64,000 nucleotides of DNA from Amaurobius ferox (taxonomy: Eukaryota > Arthropoda > Arachnida > Araneae > Amaurobiidae), in assembly GCA_951213105.1 (NCBI GenBank), contig OX578146.1:52284775-52348774 (forward strand). The letters are read 5' to 3'. Positions 42,557 through 55,130 of the stretch are shown one piece after another. Under the pieces are notes generated by a model. That model made no database searches. It saw nothing but the letters and a program-made list of their open reading frames with translations, and was not told the origin of the DNA. How positions within the stretch are numbered: position 1 is the stretch's first letter; each line of letters opens with the position of its first letter. A program made the translations under genes and the position numbers.

Positions 42557-44856
42557 AGCTCAAAACATTTGGCAACCATCTTCTATATGTGACGACATAG
42601 AATGGAGAACTTTGTACTTCATGCTGGCGTGAATTGCAATCATAAGAAATTTATTTTCTTTTGCCATAATATTTTGCTTAAATAAATCTAACTTTAGTAG
42701 TCAATATTGGAATGTGAGTAAAATTATGTACTTAAAGGATAATCATAAATTAGAATTACATGAAAATTTTCTTTAAAATTCAAGGCTTCACTTTACAAAT
42801 AAAATACATCACTAAAATTGAATAATATTTTTTTTGGCTGTACAACTACAATTTTGCTGTAAACCCTTTTGAGATTAGAATTGCAACACTGTATACATTC
42901 GTGCACTTAATTCACTGGGAACTTTTATTTAAAAATAATTTTTTTTTAGATAAATTTTGTGTGCCTGTAGGCAATTAGGAAAATCTAATTATCAAGTAAG
43001 ATATGCTTGAGTGATCACCAAGCATTCGCTTGACTCTCTTTTCTCTAATAGTTAAGTGCTAATTGATGCATTGTGGTAATGAATCTGTTGCTGAGTGTTT
43101 TTTTTTTACATGGGAGGAGGTCAGAGACGAAAATCAAAAGTATAATCATCGCAGAACTTAAACATACACTTTTATTGCAATACACAAACATTTTGAAATT
43201 TTTTTGGAGAAATTGATGAAAGTGAGAGAATAAAGGGAATAAGAAACTAAAAGTTATGTATTGAGGAAAGAAAACAATTACATTGAAAATTGGAATAATT
43301 CGGAACAAAATGAGCTCATATGAACGAAAGTGATAAAAATGAAGGAATCAATTACGATGAACAATTATGCATAGAAAGATAACGATAGCTATCGATAAAA
43401 ATAAAATGTGAGAGAAAATATGGATTAATACACACATTTGAGAAAGAAAGATATTGAATTTACAAATTGAGAGAATGTATATTTTGTGTAACATTTGAAC
43501 GTAGAATTTTGTGCAAATTGGAACAGATATTTGTATATATATTTTTTGAACATATTTTTGATACCATACGAGATTGTGCAATATATTATTATGCTATTTT
43601 ACTATATATAGATTTTGAGTATAAAAAATTTTGGGTAAACAACATTTGTATATTAATATTTTGAGAATTTATGCCATTACACATGAAAGAACAAATTTGT
43701 GTGCATATCTTGATTTTACATAACGTTTCACCATAAGGATGTTGCAAAAAATTTAGCAGACGCAAGTGCAATAACAGAATAAAAGAATTCGAAGGCCAGG
43801 TAAATAGAAACTGTATACTGTGAATGAATTAAGCAAATAATCTTATCAGAAAAACCTGATAATTATAGGATGTTTTCGAAAAAGAGGTAAAATTACTTAA
43901 AAACTTCGAAAAATTAAATTCTAGCTTAAAGTAAAATCGAGTTTACAAAATTTTTCCCGCTTGCAATTCAAAAACTGATTGTCTGCAAGACCTTCTAAAA
44001 ATTAGCAAAACTAATTTTATACATAAAGCTTCTACTCTCCGTCATGAAAAAGCACACGTTCACCGATAATCAAAATTGGTTTTCGCCGCGAATATGCCTT
44101 CGTATGACCGACCGGAAATTTGAAAGCTTCGGCAAACTTTTTCCCTTCTCAGATTTACGCTAATCCGTAATCTTCGTTCAATTCCGAAGCAGACAGTTGG
44201 AATGAGAGAAAGTGAGTAATTGACAACCGCCTTGGCCATTCAGAGGTGGGCAAAGAGAGTGCGTTGGCATGGCAACATAGACGCTACTGCTTCTGGCGCT
44301 TGTTGACAAGGAGATTTGTTAGAAGATTTTGTATTTCGCAAAGGATTCGCTTGTTTTGACACTTCGCACATAATTTGAGTAGCACATCCTAGCGTTACGG
44401 TGATATTTTTTTAAGGTGAATGAAGTAAATTCGTTATGATGAACAGAAATGATAATTTTACATATATATCAACAAAAGTGGATAAAATTGCACATATTAT
44501 TGAACATTGAATATTTTAAGAGATTCTGATTGTTTGTTTACATTTGAAAATTTCATGTTTTTTTTTTTTTGTTACATATTGAACCAATGCGCAAACAATT
44601 AAGTGTATATACATATGAATTCTACTATAACTTTATGCCTTTTGATAAACAATTGATTATTATTGAGAATATATAAGAATGATTACATGAATAGAAAAAT
44701 GTATATAATTTATGTGATGAATATGGTTGTTATTTTACTATTATTAATGATGTGATGTCAAGGATGTTAAAAATTTATAAATGCAGATTGAATTGAAATT
44801 TCATAAATACTTAAAGGATGGATGTCAAAGGTTCTTTCTCTGCTCTACGGAGGATA
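42557..44856 (+). other. 3' non-coding region of element 2
   Basis: 2.3 kb between the pol stop and the 3' LTR. Most is AT-rich; a normal-GC patch lies at about 44.03-44.36 kb. It ends with the purine tract CGGAGGATA before TGTCATG. No envelope or other ORF is recognised. Confidence 0.75.
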
Positions 44857-46388
44857 TGTCATGAGAAACATGACATTTGTTTTTAAATGTGACTTACACG
44901 CTAATTTTAATATGCTTTTTTAATTGAAATGGGAAGTAGAACTTTTATTTATTTAAAACGTACTTTAGTTTTAAACCTTTTGGAATATAGATTAAGGCAG
45001 TTGCTAGGCAAAAATAGCCATTTTCAAAAAAGTACTTTCTCACGCTCTTTGCACATCTGCAAAAAAAAACAATCTCACAGCTGCATCTTAGGAGTTTGGT
45101 TCCAGTGAGCATACTTGCCCCCCCCCCCCTTTTTTTTAGAGAGCACGTGCAGTTTGTACATAGCAGGACCACAACGGTCAAAATTTTCCTTTCTTGCTGA
45201 GAACATTTTCCCACTGGTAATATAAAACTTGTATGTACGCCCCGTCAGGATAGACATGGGCAGTTTTCAGAAGAAGCTATAATTCCTGTCAACAGTAAGA
45301 ATTTACTGACTAAAGTTACACCCTCTAAAATAAAGACTTCAGCAAACTTCACAGATGGGCAAAAAATTCTACGAAAAGGGGTATGCAACATCGCACCCCA
45401 ACTTTTAGCATGGACAAGGCCACCATCCAATAGGAACGTATTGTATGTACAGGAGTGGCCAATCATACGCGAATATAGTACAGCGCCACTGAGAATATGA
45501 CGGCAAGTGTAAAAAATAAGAATATGAAAAATTTCTCTCTTGGACGCGGCGGCCTGCGGGCCGGACCGCTGAGGTCTCCCTTCCTTTTTTTTTGAGCAGA
45601 TTTTTGCATAATAGAGGACTCTGGCCCTGCTCTTCAACCATGAAGGTTGTCTCCTAATTTTGGTCCATGGAGACCTATAGACACACGCAGCACTAGGACT
45701 ATGTGTCCAATTTTTAACGATAAATGTGTTCTGATATTATTACATTTGCTCTTTGATATTAATAGCTATGAGGAAGAATCACGTATTAAGCCTCGTCTTC
45801 AACGACTGTTTCGTTAAGCTCCGTCTTCGGGCGACTAATTACTAATACCCAACTAATTGAATACGTTGTCTCCTATGAGGAATGCCTGCCTTGCGTCAAT
45901 TGATCAATCGAGATAAACATGTCAACATAAAGCATCATTATTATTATGTATGAAAATCCTGCCATTGGACCACCAAAAGGGGTATGTTGCCTGCTACTGC
46001 TTCAAATATATGTAAGTCAAACTCTTCTTATTTTACAACATCTGAACAGCCACTGAAGGCTGATAATTTGACAAAGACAAACTTTTATTATTAATCATGG
46101 AAGATCCCCAGTCATTTGGTGACATCAGAAATTGCTGTAATTGAACTTTGATCTTAAAAATTACGACCTTAATGAACTATAATAGAACTTGTATCATGTA
46201 ACATAATATAGAATTAATTCTCCGCAGTACGAGAAAGAACATAAATAATGTTAAAATTTGAAAATGCAAAAAGGAATGTTAAAAGTAATTGTTGCTTCAA
46301 TATATTAATATTGAATGATATTGGTATGATTTAGATTATGCATTTGACAACCATTTGTATACTATATTTGTTGGATTATTTTATTACA
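44857..46388 (+). repeat. 3' LTR of element 2
   Basis: A 1532-bp copy of the 5' LTR with the same hairpin start, poly-C/poly-T tract and TTATTACA end. Confidence 0.94.
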
Positions 46389-46901
46389 TATATATATATA
46401 CATAAACAAATAATAAATGAAATTTTTGGCCAATTTAAATCGCTTCTTTGTTGCCTATGTTCTTTTTGAATTTATTAATTTAACTTTTATTTCAGCATTG
46501 GAGAATGAGGAGCTTAATTTTGATCTATACCACTATATCATTTTTTTTAATATCAGAAACATTCACGGCCTTTCCTTTTTTTTATATGTTTCCTGATAAG
46601 TTATAAGAGTGACAAATCTTAATTTTCACTTATACATAAAGTTCGATATATTTTATTAAAAATAGTCATTGTACAGTGGTGATATTTCTTTACAGAGTTT
46701 GTCAGTAATATGGTGGCTTTGTTATATAGGTGTATGAAGTTCCAGAGGCATATTCCATTATAACAAAAATGTAGGACAGGATCCCGCCTCCCCATTTTTC
46801 TGGTAGGCCTTGAGCCTACAGAGGATTGGACTCAAAATTGAAACGTTTAAATCGAAAGGAAATTAATTGAAACGTTTAAATCGATTAAAATGTGCTATAA
46901 C
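46389..46901. other. non-coding intron sequence
   Basis: A (TA)n patch at the LTR border, then AT-rich DNA. Nothing else supported. Confidence 0.4.
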
Positions 46902-47660
46902 TTTCAGTTGTATAATCACCACAGCGATCAGTGCACCCTCCCCTTTCGTTGTCTGAAGCGTGGCGAAGGCCACTAGAGTAGGACATGCATAAAAACTAGA
47001 TATACCACTGCAAAATGTTGCAATTGCGGCAAAGACCACTCCGCAAATTTCAGGCATTGCCCTCAAAACACCTGGAACCGTCGCTAAAAATACCCCGCAA
47101 AAATCTAAATTGCCCCCCCCCCCCCTGGTCTTGGGTGAGGAAAATTTCCCTCCTCCCCTCTAAACGCATCCCCCGTTCATGAAGTACAGGCGATTGCCGA
47201 GACGGATCCAGGAAAATCCGGAGAGCAATCTGCCCAGGAACAACCTGGCACAGGCCACAGACTATTATATAGTATTCTGTATATATAGTATTCTGTGGCA
47301 CAGGCCTAGACCGGGGCTATCGTGATTCCTCTTCTCTTCTTCCTTCTAGGCCCAGTAAGCGAAGGGGAAAAGAGATAATCCCGAGGGTCCCACCTAGACC
47401 CCTTCAGATCTCGAATGCTTTTCTCGACTTAGTGATATTTTTCAAGGAGGTTGAGAAGTTCTTCGACCTGAGTAACCTACAGAATTTTTTAGATAAACTT
47501 CTCAAAATTATACCCACGGATGATGATCCGATGCAAAAGAGCTTTTGCATCATAAAAATGATAGCAGATTTGTATAAAACCCAGCTCAGGGCTAGTATTT
47601 ATATTCGGCTAGTATTTATACATTATATTAAATATTTGAAAAATTTAAAATTATACCAAA
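46902..47660 (+). pseudogene. Jockey-like non-LTR ORF1 (gag-like) remnant
   Basis: The plus-strand frame has tandem zinc-knuckle sequence: NHHSDQC, RCLKRGEGH (a Cys changed to Arg, then a TAG), and CCNCGKDHSANFRHC (intact C-X2-C-X4-H-X4-C style). It is followed by a poly-C tract and, in another frame, a segment with RPLQISNAFLDLVIFFKEV that resembles the C-terminal part of Jockey ORF1. Stops and frameshifts are present and no endonuclease or RT follows. The end overlaps host exon D on the other strand by a few bases, so its 3' limit is approximate. Confidence 0.6.
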
Positions 47661-47791
47661 AATGATGCTCCTATGACAGTTGCAAAACCATACACCCATT
47701 TTCTAGATAACATCCATACTTTTTCCAGGACAATTGGTGTTACTTTGTCCACCAGTTTAATAACTAAATTCGTGTTCGATGTGGATTTAAA
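47657..47791 (-). CDS. exon D of the unrecognised membrane-protein gene
   Basis: 45 codons, phase 0 at both ends, between the acceptor ATTTTTATTTCCAG and the donor TTG|GTATAA. It reads TSNTNLVIKLVDKVTPIVLE, then WMLSRKWVYGFATVIGASFL. The last ~15 residues are hydrophobic and continue into LIFLYYKKK of the terminal exon, giving one membrane span followed by a Lys-rich stop-transfer signal. Confidence 0.78.
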
Positions 47792-48840
47792 CTGGAAATA
47801 AAAATAAATTATTCAACATTATACATATAATTTAGGAATCAACTGGAAATTACGTCATAATACACACAAAAAAAGGAGATGTCATATTCACATTAGCGGA
47901 TCATACTTTAACTCATATTAATGGATCTAGGAAAAGATTAGCAAATAATTCAAAGGAGGTGGCATATGAATATGTACAAAAAGTTCCCACGCCGAATGGA
48001 GTTAGTATATGGAAACAAAATAATAATAATTTATACATTTTCTTTTCTTTCTCAATGTATCTAAGCAAAGACTACAGTGTTGAATATTTCCGTTTAAAAC
48101 TTGCACTTTAAATTAATTCCTACTGCAGTTAAGCCATTTCCTTGATACAATGAGAGTGCAAGACTAAAAAATGTTAGCCTCTCCCCAAATGCAAATTCTG
48201 GATCCACTACTGTAATAGTATCTCTATAATAAAAAAAAAACCGCCCCCGCTATTTGACACATTTCGCGTTTCTCAAGTTTCTCTGTCACATACCGCAAAA
48301 TCTAACATATAAAAGTTGGTACATTTATAGAGTGATATCAGGGAAACACACTGATATAAAACGCCTTTCGATTTAGTTTGGGAAATGTTCAATGTCAAAG
48401 CCGAATGAAGAATTTTTGAGCTGCAAGTTCGCGTCTTGGACAGACTAGCATTAGGAAGATTTCCAATTTTTATTGAAATGTACCTACATAGTTGATTTTT
48501 TTCAGGACGGAGCACTTTGTTTAAATGTCGATTTAGTTAATGAGTTTTTCAACTTTTTATGCATTTCTGAAGTGAAAATTTTCCATCTCTACGGGCGAAG
48601 ATTTAATTGGTCGAGACGATTGCCTGCTAGCTTTTTTCTGATTGGTTTCTGGCAGAAACGTTACAAAATGGGCAAGGACTGATTTATTGAAGACTTAAAA
48701 ACTTTAAAAGTATTGATGTTTATTTCTAACCATGACTAGTGACTTGGAATAATATGAAATGCTGACAACCATTTGCATTGTCGTTTATTTTGACAAACAA
48801 ACAGGGCAAATATTATGAAACTGTATTACTAACAAGCAGA
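47792..48840. other. non-coding intron sequence
   Basis: No exon or repeat family could be supported. Two CCAAT-like motifs (as ATTGG) lie near 48607 and 48640. Confidence 0.4.
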
Positions 48841-49600
48841 AAAACCTACACTTATGAAAGTTTGCCGTTTCTTTCTAATACAGTAAGCTATCGTTCTTAA
48901 TAGCACACGGCACGAAAGGGTTCGCGATGAAGGCTCAGCAAACGCCAGGAAGTTGAAGACAAAGCTTCCCAACTCACGAAGCGATATTCGGAGTTGGCGA
49001 ACTTAGCGATTTGGGGGCTGAGCTTGGTGACATTGTTCGGGTAGTTAAGAGAGTTTGCGAAAGTCAACTAATAATAGCACGAAGTCCCCACTGGGACATC
49101 ATGCCTGCATCGATCTGCGATTAATTAGTGGCAGTCAATGGCAGTGGGCGTCCCGGAATTTTGCGAGCTTCAGCGAGCATAGGACACGTAGCTGATCGTG
49201 TGTGCCGTCCGAATTAAAAGAGCTCGCAAAACGAGCTCCATGGCTGATGAATGTCTGTTAATAAGGAACAGCAAAACCTACAGTGAGGACATTTTGTCGT
49301 TTCTTCCTAATACAGTAAACTATCGTTCTTAATAGCAAACTGCACGAAAGAATTCGCGATGAAGGCTCAGCGAGTGCCAGGGAGTAGAAGACGAAACATC
49401 CCAACTCACAAAGTTATATTCGGAGCTGGCGAGCGTAGCGATTTGTGGCTGAGCTTGGCGAGATTGTTCGCGAAACCAGTAGAGTTGATAAGAGTCAGCT
49501 AATAATGAGATGAAGCCCCCATGGGGACATAACGTCTGCGGCGAGCTCCGATTGAGTGGCTGTCGCAGCTGATGGATCCGAACGCAAAGGATTTAACCTT
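48841..49600. repeat. 432-bp tandem duplication
   Basis: Two diverged copies begin AAAACCTACA at 48841 and 49273. Each contains CTATCGTTCTTAATAGCA, TTCGCGATGAAGGCTCAGC and GAAG(T/C)CCCCA(C/T)(T/G)GGGACAT. The copies differ at many positions. They are richer in GC than their flanks and no coding potential is seen. Confidence 0.8.
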
Positions 49601-49819
49601 GGTATTGGAACTCGACAATAAAATAAATATGAATATATTTACCTATTAATTTTACAGCTAAATCGCAAGAATTTCACATCTTTCAGTTTCTCGTTGAGAA
49701 AGATTTCGGATTCCATGTTATAGATTATGCCTAATTTTAAGTTATTGATCTGTCATCGATGATGAAGAAAGCTAAAAATATTTGGATTCTTAGAATGTTT
49801 ACAGCTTAGTTGTGCTTTC

Positions 49820-50104
49820 TTCTCCTTCGACCCAGACATCCGGCATACCTGAAGGTGTAAGATATGTGTTTTTACGACCTGGAAGTGGAATTACAAAATT
49901 ATCCAATTTAGACTGGAACCCGGTGGAAAAGACATCCACAAGGGGCCTACCCGCCTGCACCTACCACCAACCTTTCGGAAAGACGACTTATAAATCCACA
50001 TGCCTAACGTGATCGTACTCCGCGACAATTTGAGCAGAGGTAATAATTGAACTTGAGTCTGCCGAGTGCAAACCTCGCGGGCTAACCACTGGGCTGCCGT
50101 TCCC
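49820..50104 (-). repeat. SINE with tRNA-like head, diverged
   Basis: Read on the minus strand: A box CCCAGTGGTTAGCCCGCG, a B-box-like AAGTTCAATTATT, body GCGGAGTACGATCACGTTAG and tail GGTATGCCGGATGTCTGGG. Imperfect duplications TTAGTTGTGCTTTC (49806-49819) and TTAATTGTGTTTC (50105-50117) flank it. Confidence 0.82.
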
Positions 50105-50428
50105 TTAATTGTGTTTCCAGAAGTGGTAACAATATATAATTATTATCACTTTAAAGGAACATCCATTCGATTTTCAACTTACCGGCGGACAAAGTTGGTT
50201 CGTGCCCCTCCCCCATTCTGTTGGTGAAAATTTTAGTGAATTAATAAAATGTCATCTATTTTATCGATACAAAATGATATTTTTTAAATTCAAAGCATAG
50301 AAATATTAAAAAAAATTAAGTTTCTTGAAAAAGATAAAAAAATTAAGTGTGATTAAATATACATATTGGGCAAATTTTACAAAAAAAGGTTTTGCTGAAT
50401 TGATAACGTTGTTTAAATCAAGTCTTAC

Positions 50429-50488
50429 CAAATTAGAATATTCCAGTGGCAGGAAAATTTTTGATTTGAAACTACCAACATCTGGTAT
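50429..50488 (-). CDS. exon C of the unrecognised membrane-protein gene
   Basis: A 20-codon exon, phase 0 at both ends, with a strong acceptor (TTTCTTTTTTCAG) and donor (TTG|GTAAGA). It reads IPDVGSFKSKIFLPLEYSNL. Confidence 0.72.
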
Positions 50489-50889
50489 CTGAAAAAAGAA
50501 ACAACACATGAAGAACCGATAATAAAATGTTTTATATAAAATACATTTAAACTAATTCAAATAAATTACAACCATGAATAATTAAATAATTTAATTTTGG
50601 GATGTTTGTGTCACTTAATGGATATTGCCGCAGGTCATGGATTAAACTCTTTGCCCATAAACATTGACGAAATCTTAGTCGATATTTATTATTATTTAAA
50701 AAGAAGCTGCAAGAGAAAAGATAGGTTGAAATAGCTGCAAGAACTCCATAATACTGAAATAAAAGAAATTCTGAAGCATGTTGAAACACTGTGGTTGTCT
50801 GTCATTGTTTGTGGTTGTGGTCTGACATTGTTTGTGGTTGTCATAAGGGTTTCATAGTGCATTTGAAACAAGTTTGTACTGCTTGATTA

Positions 50890-51835
50890 CGAGTACCAAA
50901 TGTACTCGCTGTACACTGTGTTATTCATCGTCAGCATTTGGTTGAAAGAAATCTGAATGAACGCCTGCATACGTCGCTTAATTACGCTATTGGAGCAGTC
51001 AATAAGATTAGAAGAGAGCCATTGAGTGATACACTGTTTGGTCAACTTTGTAGTGAAAATGATGCAGATTATTATCGCTTGCTGCTGCACACAGAAGTTC
51101 GTTGGCTCTCAAAAGGTGCATGTCTGAATCATTTTTACAATCTATTTGACTCGGTACTATTTTCTTGAAAACAGAGATGCAAACCTGCTTACGTCCAAGA
51201 ATGACATCGCTTACTTGACAATGTTTAACATATTTAATGAAGTAAATTTACAATTGCAAGGAGATGAGTTGAATTTAATTAAAACAAAAAACGTAACAGC
51301 TGCTTTTGTGGGGAAACTTCTGTTCAAACGAAATTTAGGTAGAGGTGAATACATCCACTTTCCCACATTATCATCAGTCTCTGCAAAAAACAGGAAGATT
51401 TACTTACTTCCTACCAACACTTAGTCGTTCTTCATGCTGATTTTAAGGAACGATTCCAGGATATTTTAGGCATGGATATACCGAGCTGGGTTTTAGATCC
51501 TTTTGCAAATACGGATACAGCAGAACAGAACCATCAAATTTAGAAGAGGAACTCATAGAACTCGCAACTAACGAAGAATTAAAATAAAATTCAGAAATTG
51601 ATACCAAGAGTTCTGGCTTCAAAAATCAATATACCGGCACTCTACCCTGGATTGTGGGAAATAGTACAGAAAGTTTTAATTGCATTTCCTTCATTGTATT
51701 TGATTGAGCGTGGGTTCAGTGCAGTAGCAAATTTACTTCTAAGAAAGGAACAGACTGCAGATCACTGAGCGTGGCGATTTGCGACTGATGTCGACAAAAT
51801 TTGAACCCGACATTAACAAATTGATAAAACTCCAC
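50890..51835 (+). pseudogene. hAT transposase remnant (ZBED5/SCAND3-like type)
   Basis: Reading across frames, conserved hAT blocks appear in order: HQLVERNLNERLH-like start, AVNKIRREPLSDTLF, LLLHTEVRWLSKGACLNHFY, SKNDIAYLTMFNIFNEVNLQ, LQGDELNLIKTKNVTAAFVG, a WVLDPFA block, and near 51700 the dimerisation-type FPSLYLIERGFSAV. Several stops and frameshifts separate them. The first third of the transposase (BED finger and first catalytic block) is missing. Confidence 0.78.
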
Positions 51836-52084
51836 CAGCCCTCAACCATCTCATTAATTTATTTATTACTATTTTTGTGTAAATTTTTAAATTTTTAATA
51901 AACAATTTTCTACTTTTGATGGTCTTTTTATTTTCTACTTTGTGATTCCTAATAGGTAGATAATGTGCAACAATATTTTAATATTTGGTATAAATATTAA
52001 GGGGGGGGGGGGGTTGAAATTTTTTTTTCTTGTAAAAGGGGCGGTGGTCGAGAAAAGGTTGGGAACCTCTGAGTTAGATCCATG

Positions 52085-52625
52085 AGAATGATGTCACCCA
52101 ATTTATCGCATGATATTACATATGAATAGTGAACATGTTTCTCAACAATAAATATATATATTTTTTTTATTTATAGGATTTTCTGATAAATTTATTTGAA
52201 AAATGTGTAATATCTCGAGAACGGTTCATGCTAGCGTTCTAAAGTTTATATCAATCGTTTTCTAAGGAAAAATTACATAAGAAATGTCTATTTGCGTAAC
52301 TTTATTAAAAGTTTTGATTTTTTGATGATTTTTTCAAAATTTCACTCGAAAATTCAGGGAGGTTCTGACCATTCGATTGTGTTTTAAAACAATAGGCTTC
52401 CAGTATTCGTGGATTGTGATTTTTGTTCCAAATTTAATTCGAGTCGCTCCATTCGCTCGAGAGATGTCGTCTCCATAGACTCACTGATACGCACACAGAC
52501 ATCATTTAAAAAATGTTCGATTCGTGATCAGGGATGCTTGAAACGTGCTCCCCCGTCGAAAACTCGATTTCGAATTTTCGGCCCCGTTACAATACTTTCC
52601 TTATACATTATATATATAAGGAAAA
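52085..52625 (-). repeat. long dispersed repeat, copy 2
   Basis: Inverted copy of the repeat at 9.05 kb. Minus-strand blocks include TATATAAGGAAAGTATTGTA, GGGGCCGAAAATTCGAAATC, GTGTGCGTATCAGTGAGTC and CGAGCGAATGGAGCGACTCG. Confidence 0.7.
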
Positions 52626-52639
52626 TATAAAGGGTTGGG

Positions 52640-53377
52640 TGTAATATCACCCAATTAGTTTTGATTGAACCCGAGTTAAAAGGATTAAATACATTGAACA
52701 CTATAGGATCTAATTTTTCAAACATTTTTTAAGCAAATTTAAAATTAACAAATTGCTTCGAAAGTTTTAGGAAAAATATTCAGTTTATTCCATTAAATAA
52801 ATTAAAAAAATGTCAGCAAAATATATCGTTTATAACACTAGAACGACAGAAGCTATCATTTTGACCGCATAACTACTACCAGAAACTATTCTTCCAAAAC
52901 GACTAATCCCAGCTCATTGGAATTTTATGACTTTTGTTATTTTCTCAAAGTTATTGAAAACCCAGAAGAAAACTATTCCAGGTGTTATCATAAGAGAACA
53001 AATCAAGCTGTCCGTCATTCAAGGTAGTTCAAAATATCCGTCATTCTAGTGTTAAATAAAAATTAAACTAGTAATTACACCCATATTATATGAACAGATC
53101 ACGAATAAAATACTGCAAACATCTTTATTTCCCAGTGTAATAATTTTAAATTTCTTTTAAATTTATATTTTGTGTTGCAACCGTCCTAAAACCGCCTTAT
53201 TTTTGCATATTTTCTGTGCATTTATATTCTGTGCAACGCAATTATAATATTTTTGAGTTTAAATGGTCATCAAACTTTGGTTATTTCTACAACGAAGCCT
53301 AATTTTAATGTATACAGAATATAAATAAGTGATTCAAAGATTAATTGTATAAGAATGAAATTAGGGAGATTTTTAAA
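52640..53377. other. AT-rich non-coding stretch
   Basis: No supported feature before the TA target site of the Tigger element. Confidence 0.4.
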
Positions 53378-53831
53378 TACAGTGGAACCTCTCATTTACG
53401 GTCACTTTCCGGACAGAAAAATTTGTCCGTGAACGAGGGGTGACCGTAAAAGAGAGGATCGTTCTAAATTAGATCAAATATTACATTTTAATCGTTTTAA
53501 GTTCCTCATATTGAAACATACCTATTTTTGAGAACATGAAACAATTTTAAGGTAACGGACAAACCCGTAGCCGAAATTTGATTTCGGGGGGGGGGGAGGG
53601 GGGGGCGAGGTTGAACATTGTTTTTGATACTATACCTGATTGGATCTTTACCTTGTACACCTTTTCAGTGTTAAACTTTTCTTTCATCGGGGTTTAAACC
53701 CCCCCCCCCCCCCCCCAACTGCGATCTTTGTGACGAACGTGCACATTTGTTTCATAAAAACAATTAAATTCACAACATGTAAGTAGTTCATATGCAAAAA
53801 ACGTACAGTAGTATACATTGAATTTATTTAC

Positions 53832-53948
53832 CTTCGGGAAAAGAACTAACTGATCAATTGATGTTTGGTGGGTTTTAGCCACCAGTCTTTCTCCTTCGAA
53901 GTGTATTTTAAGTTGTGAGACTAAATTTAATGCCTTTCCATCATTATG
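53832..53948 (-). CDS. exon B of the unrecognised membrane-protein gene
   Basis: A 39-codon exon, phase 0 at both ends, between the acceptor TTTTCCTGTTAG and the donor AAG|GTAAAT. It reads KALNLVSQLKIHFEGERLVA and TSIDQLVLFPK. Its phases match exons A and C. It lies 26 bp from the Tigger transposase stop (on the same strand) and inside the Tigger TIR boundaries. It could be a captured or misassigned segment, but the coding quality argues for a real exon. Confidence 0.62.
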
Positions 53949-53974
53949 CTAACAGGAAAATGTCTTTATTCCGT

Positions 53975-55130
53975 CTAACACTTTAAAAACTTCAGCGTTC
54001 CAAACTCCCTAAAACCAGCTTTTTGATAACAGTTAGAAATCATTTCTTCTTTTACACTATTCCACGCGGATTTTATCCATCCAACTGCATCCAAAACGTT
54101 GATCGACTTAGATAGTTCTGTGGCTGATTTAGCTTCTTCCATTTTGCAGATCAAATGCTTTAAAAGCAGCTTGCGGTATTGAACTTTAAAAGATTTGATT
54201 GCACCGAGATCCAGTGGTTGACACTTTGATGTCGTGTTAGAGGAAAGGAAAATTACCTTTATGTTTTTCAGGCGAACGTCTGTTGGATGTGGCATTATCC
54301 ATAAACAGCAGGACTTTTCTTTTTTCCTTCACGAAGTTCTTCTCTAAGTTTATCAAATATTTCAACATGATATCAGAAGTCATCCATGCTTTCCTATTAG
54401 AGTGAAAATTCGACGGGTAAGCCACGTATATCCAGTCCCTTAAAGCAGCGAGGCTTTGCTGCTTTTCCAATCACCAAAGGGGTTAACTTTTCACCTTGCA
54501 TGTTTGCTCCCAGCAGTATTGTCAATCGCTCTTTAGAAATTTTTCCTCCATTGCAACGTTCTTTTTTTAAGTAAAGCGTTTTATCAGGAAGAGCTCTATA
54601 GAACAGTTCAGTTTCATCGATATTATAGATATCCCTTGCTGAATATCCTTCAATAATTCTTGGTATTTTTTCAACCCAAACTTCACACACACCGTTATCG
54701 ACATCAGCCGATTCGCCGACCAGTTTCCTGAACGCGATTCCATGTCGAACGCGTAATCGATCCAGCCAACCATTCGAGGTTTTGAAGTCTATGCATCCTA
54801 ACTCTTCTGCGGCTTCTCTCGCGTTCTCTTGGAGAATTGGCCCGGAAATAGGGAGATTTTTGTTTCTTGCAGAAACAAACCAATCGTAAACAGCTGTACC
54901 TACAGAAAGTCCAGGTGTTTTAGGAAATTTATTTTTTATTTCTTGATTTCCGTTTTTCATCCATTGGTTTCGCCAATATTCTTTCTTTTTCAAAATACAG
55001 CATATTTGGGTTCTTCCTACATTAAATTTAGTCGCGAGGGTACGAACTCCGACTTTATGTTTTCATTATACTCAATAACATTAATTTTATCTTTCAGAGA
55101 CAGAGCACGACGATTACTAATGCTGGTCAT
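53975..55130 (-). pseudogene. Tigger-like (pogo) transposase, frameshifted
   Basis: Starts at ATG (55128-55130) with a psq/CENP-B-type N-terminus (NRRALSLKDKINVIEY, LATKFNVGRTQI), then a CENP-B HTH segment (FVSARNKNLPISGPILQ, SNGWLDRLRVRHGI) and the DDE nuclease: NIDETELFYRALPDKT (first Asp), VLLFMDNATS (second) and NTTSKCQPLDLGAIKSF (third). At least three frame changes break it: near 55065, near 54400-54470 and near 54295. It is inactive in this copy. An AATAAA follows the stop. Confidence 0.82.

Larger units (their letters stand above)
37265..46388 (+). mobile_element. LTR retroelement 2 (Ty3/gypsy): intact pol, no gag
   Basis: Two ~1.53-kb LTRs (37265-38795 and 44857-46388) differ by about three substitutions and a one-base C-run change, so the copy is young. 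The interior carries a single PR-RT-RNase H-integrase ORF in Ty3/gypsy order, then a 2.3-kb non-coding region and a purine-rich CGGAGGATA before the 3' LTR. The 5' LTR passes directly into protease coding sequence: there is no PBS, leader or gag. No 4-5-bp target duplication was found. The element lies inside an intron of the minus-strand host gene, in opposite orientation. Confidence 0.9.
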
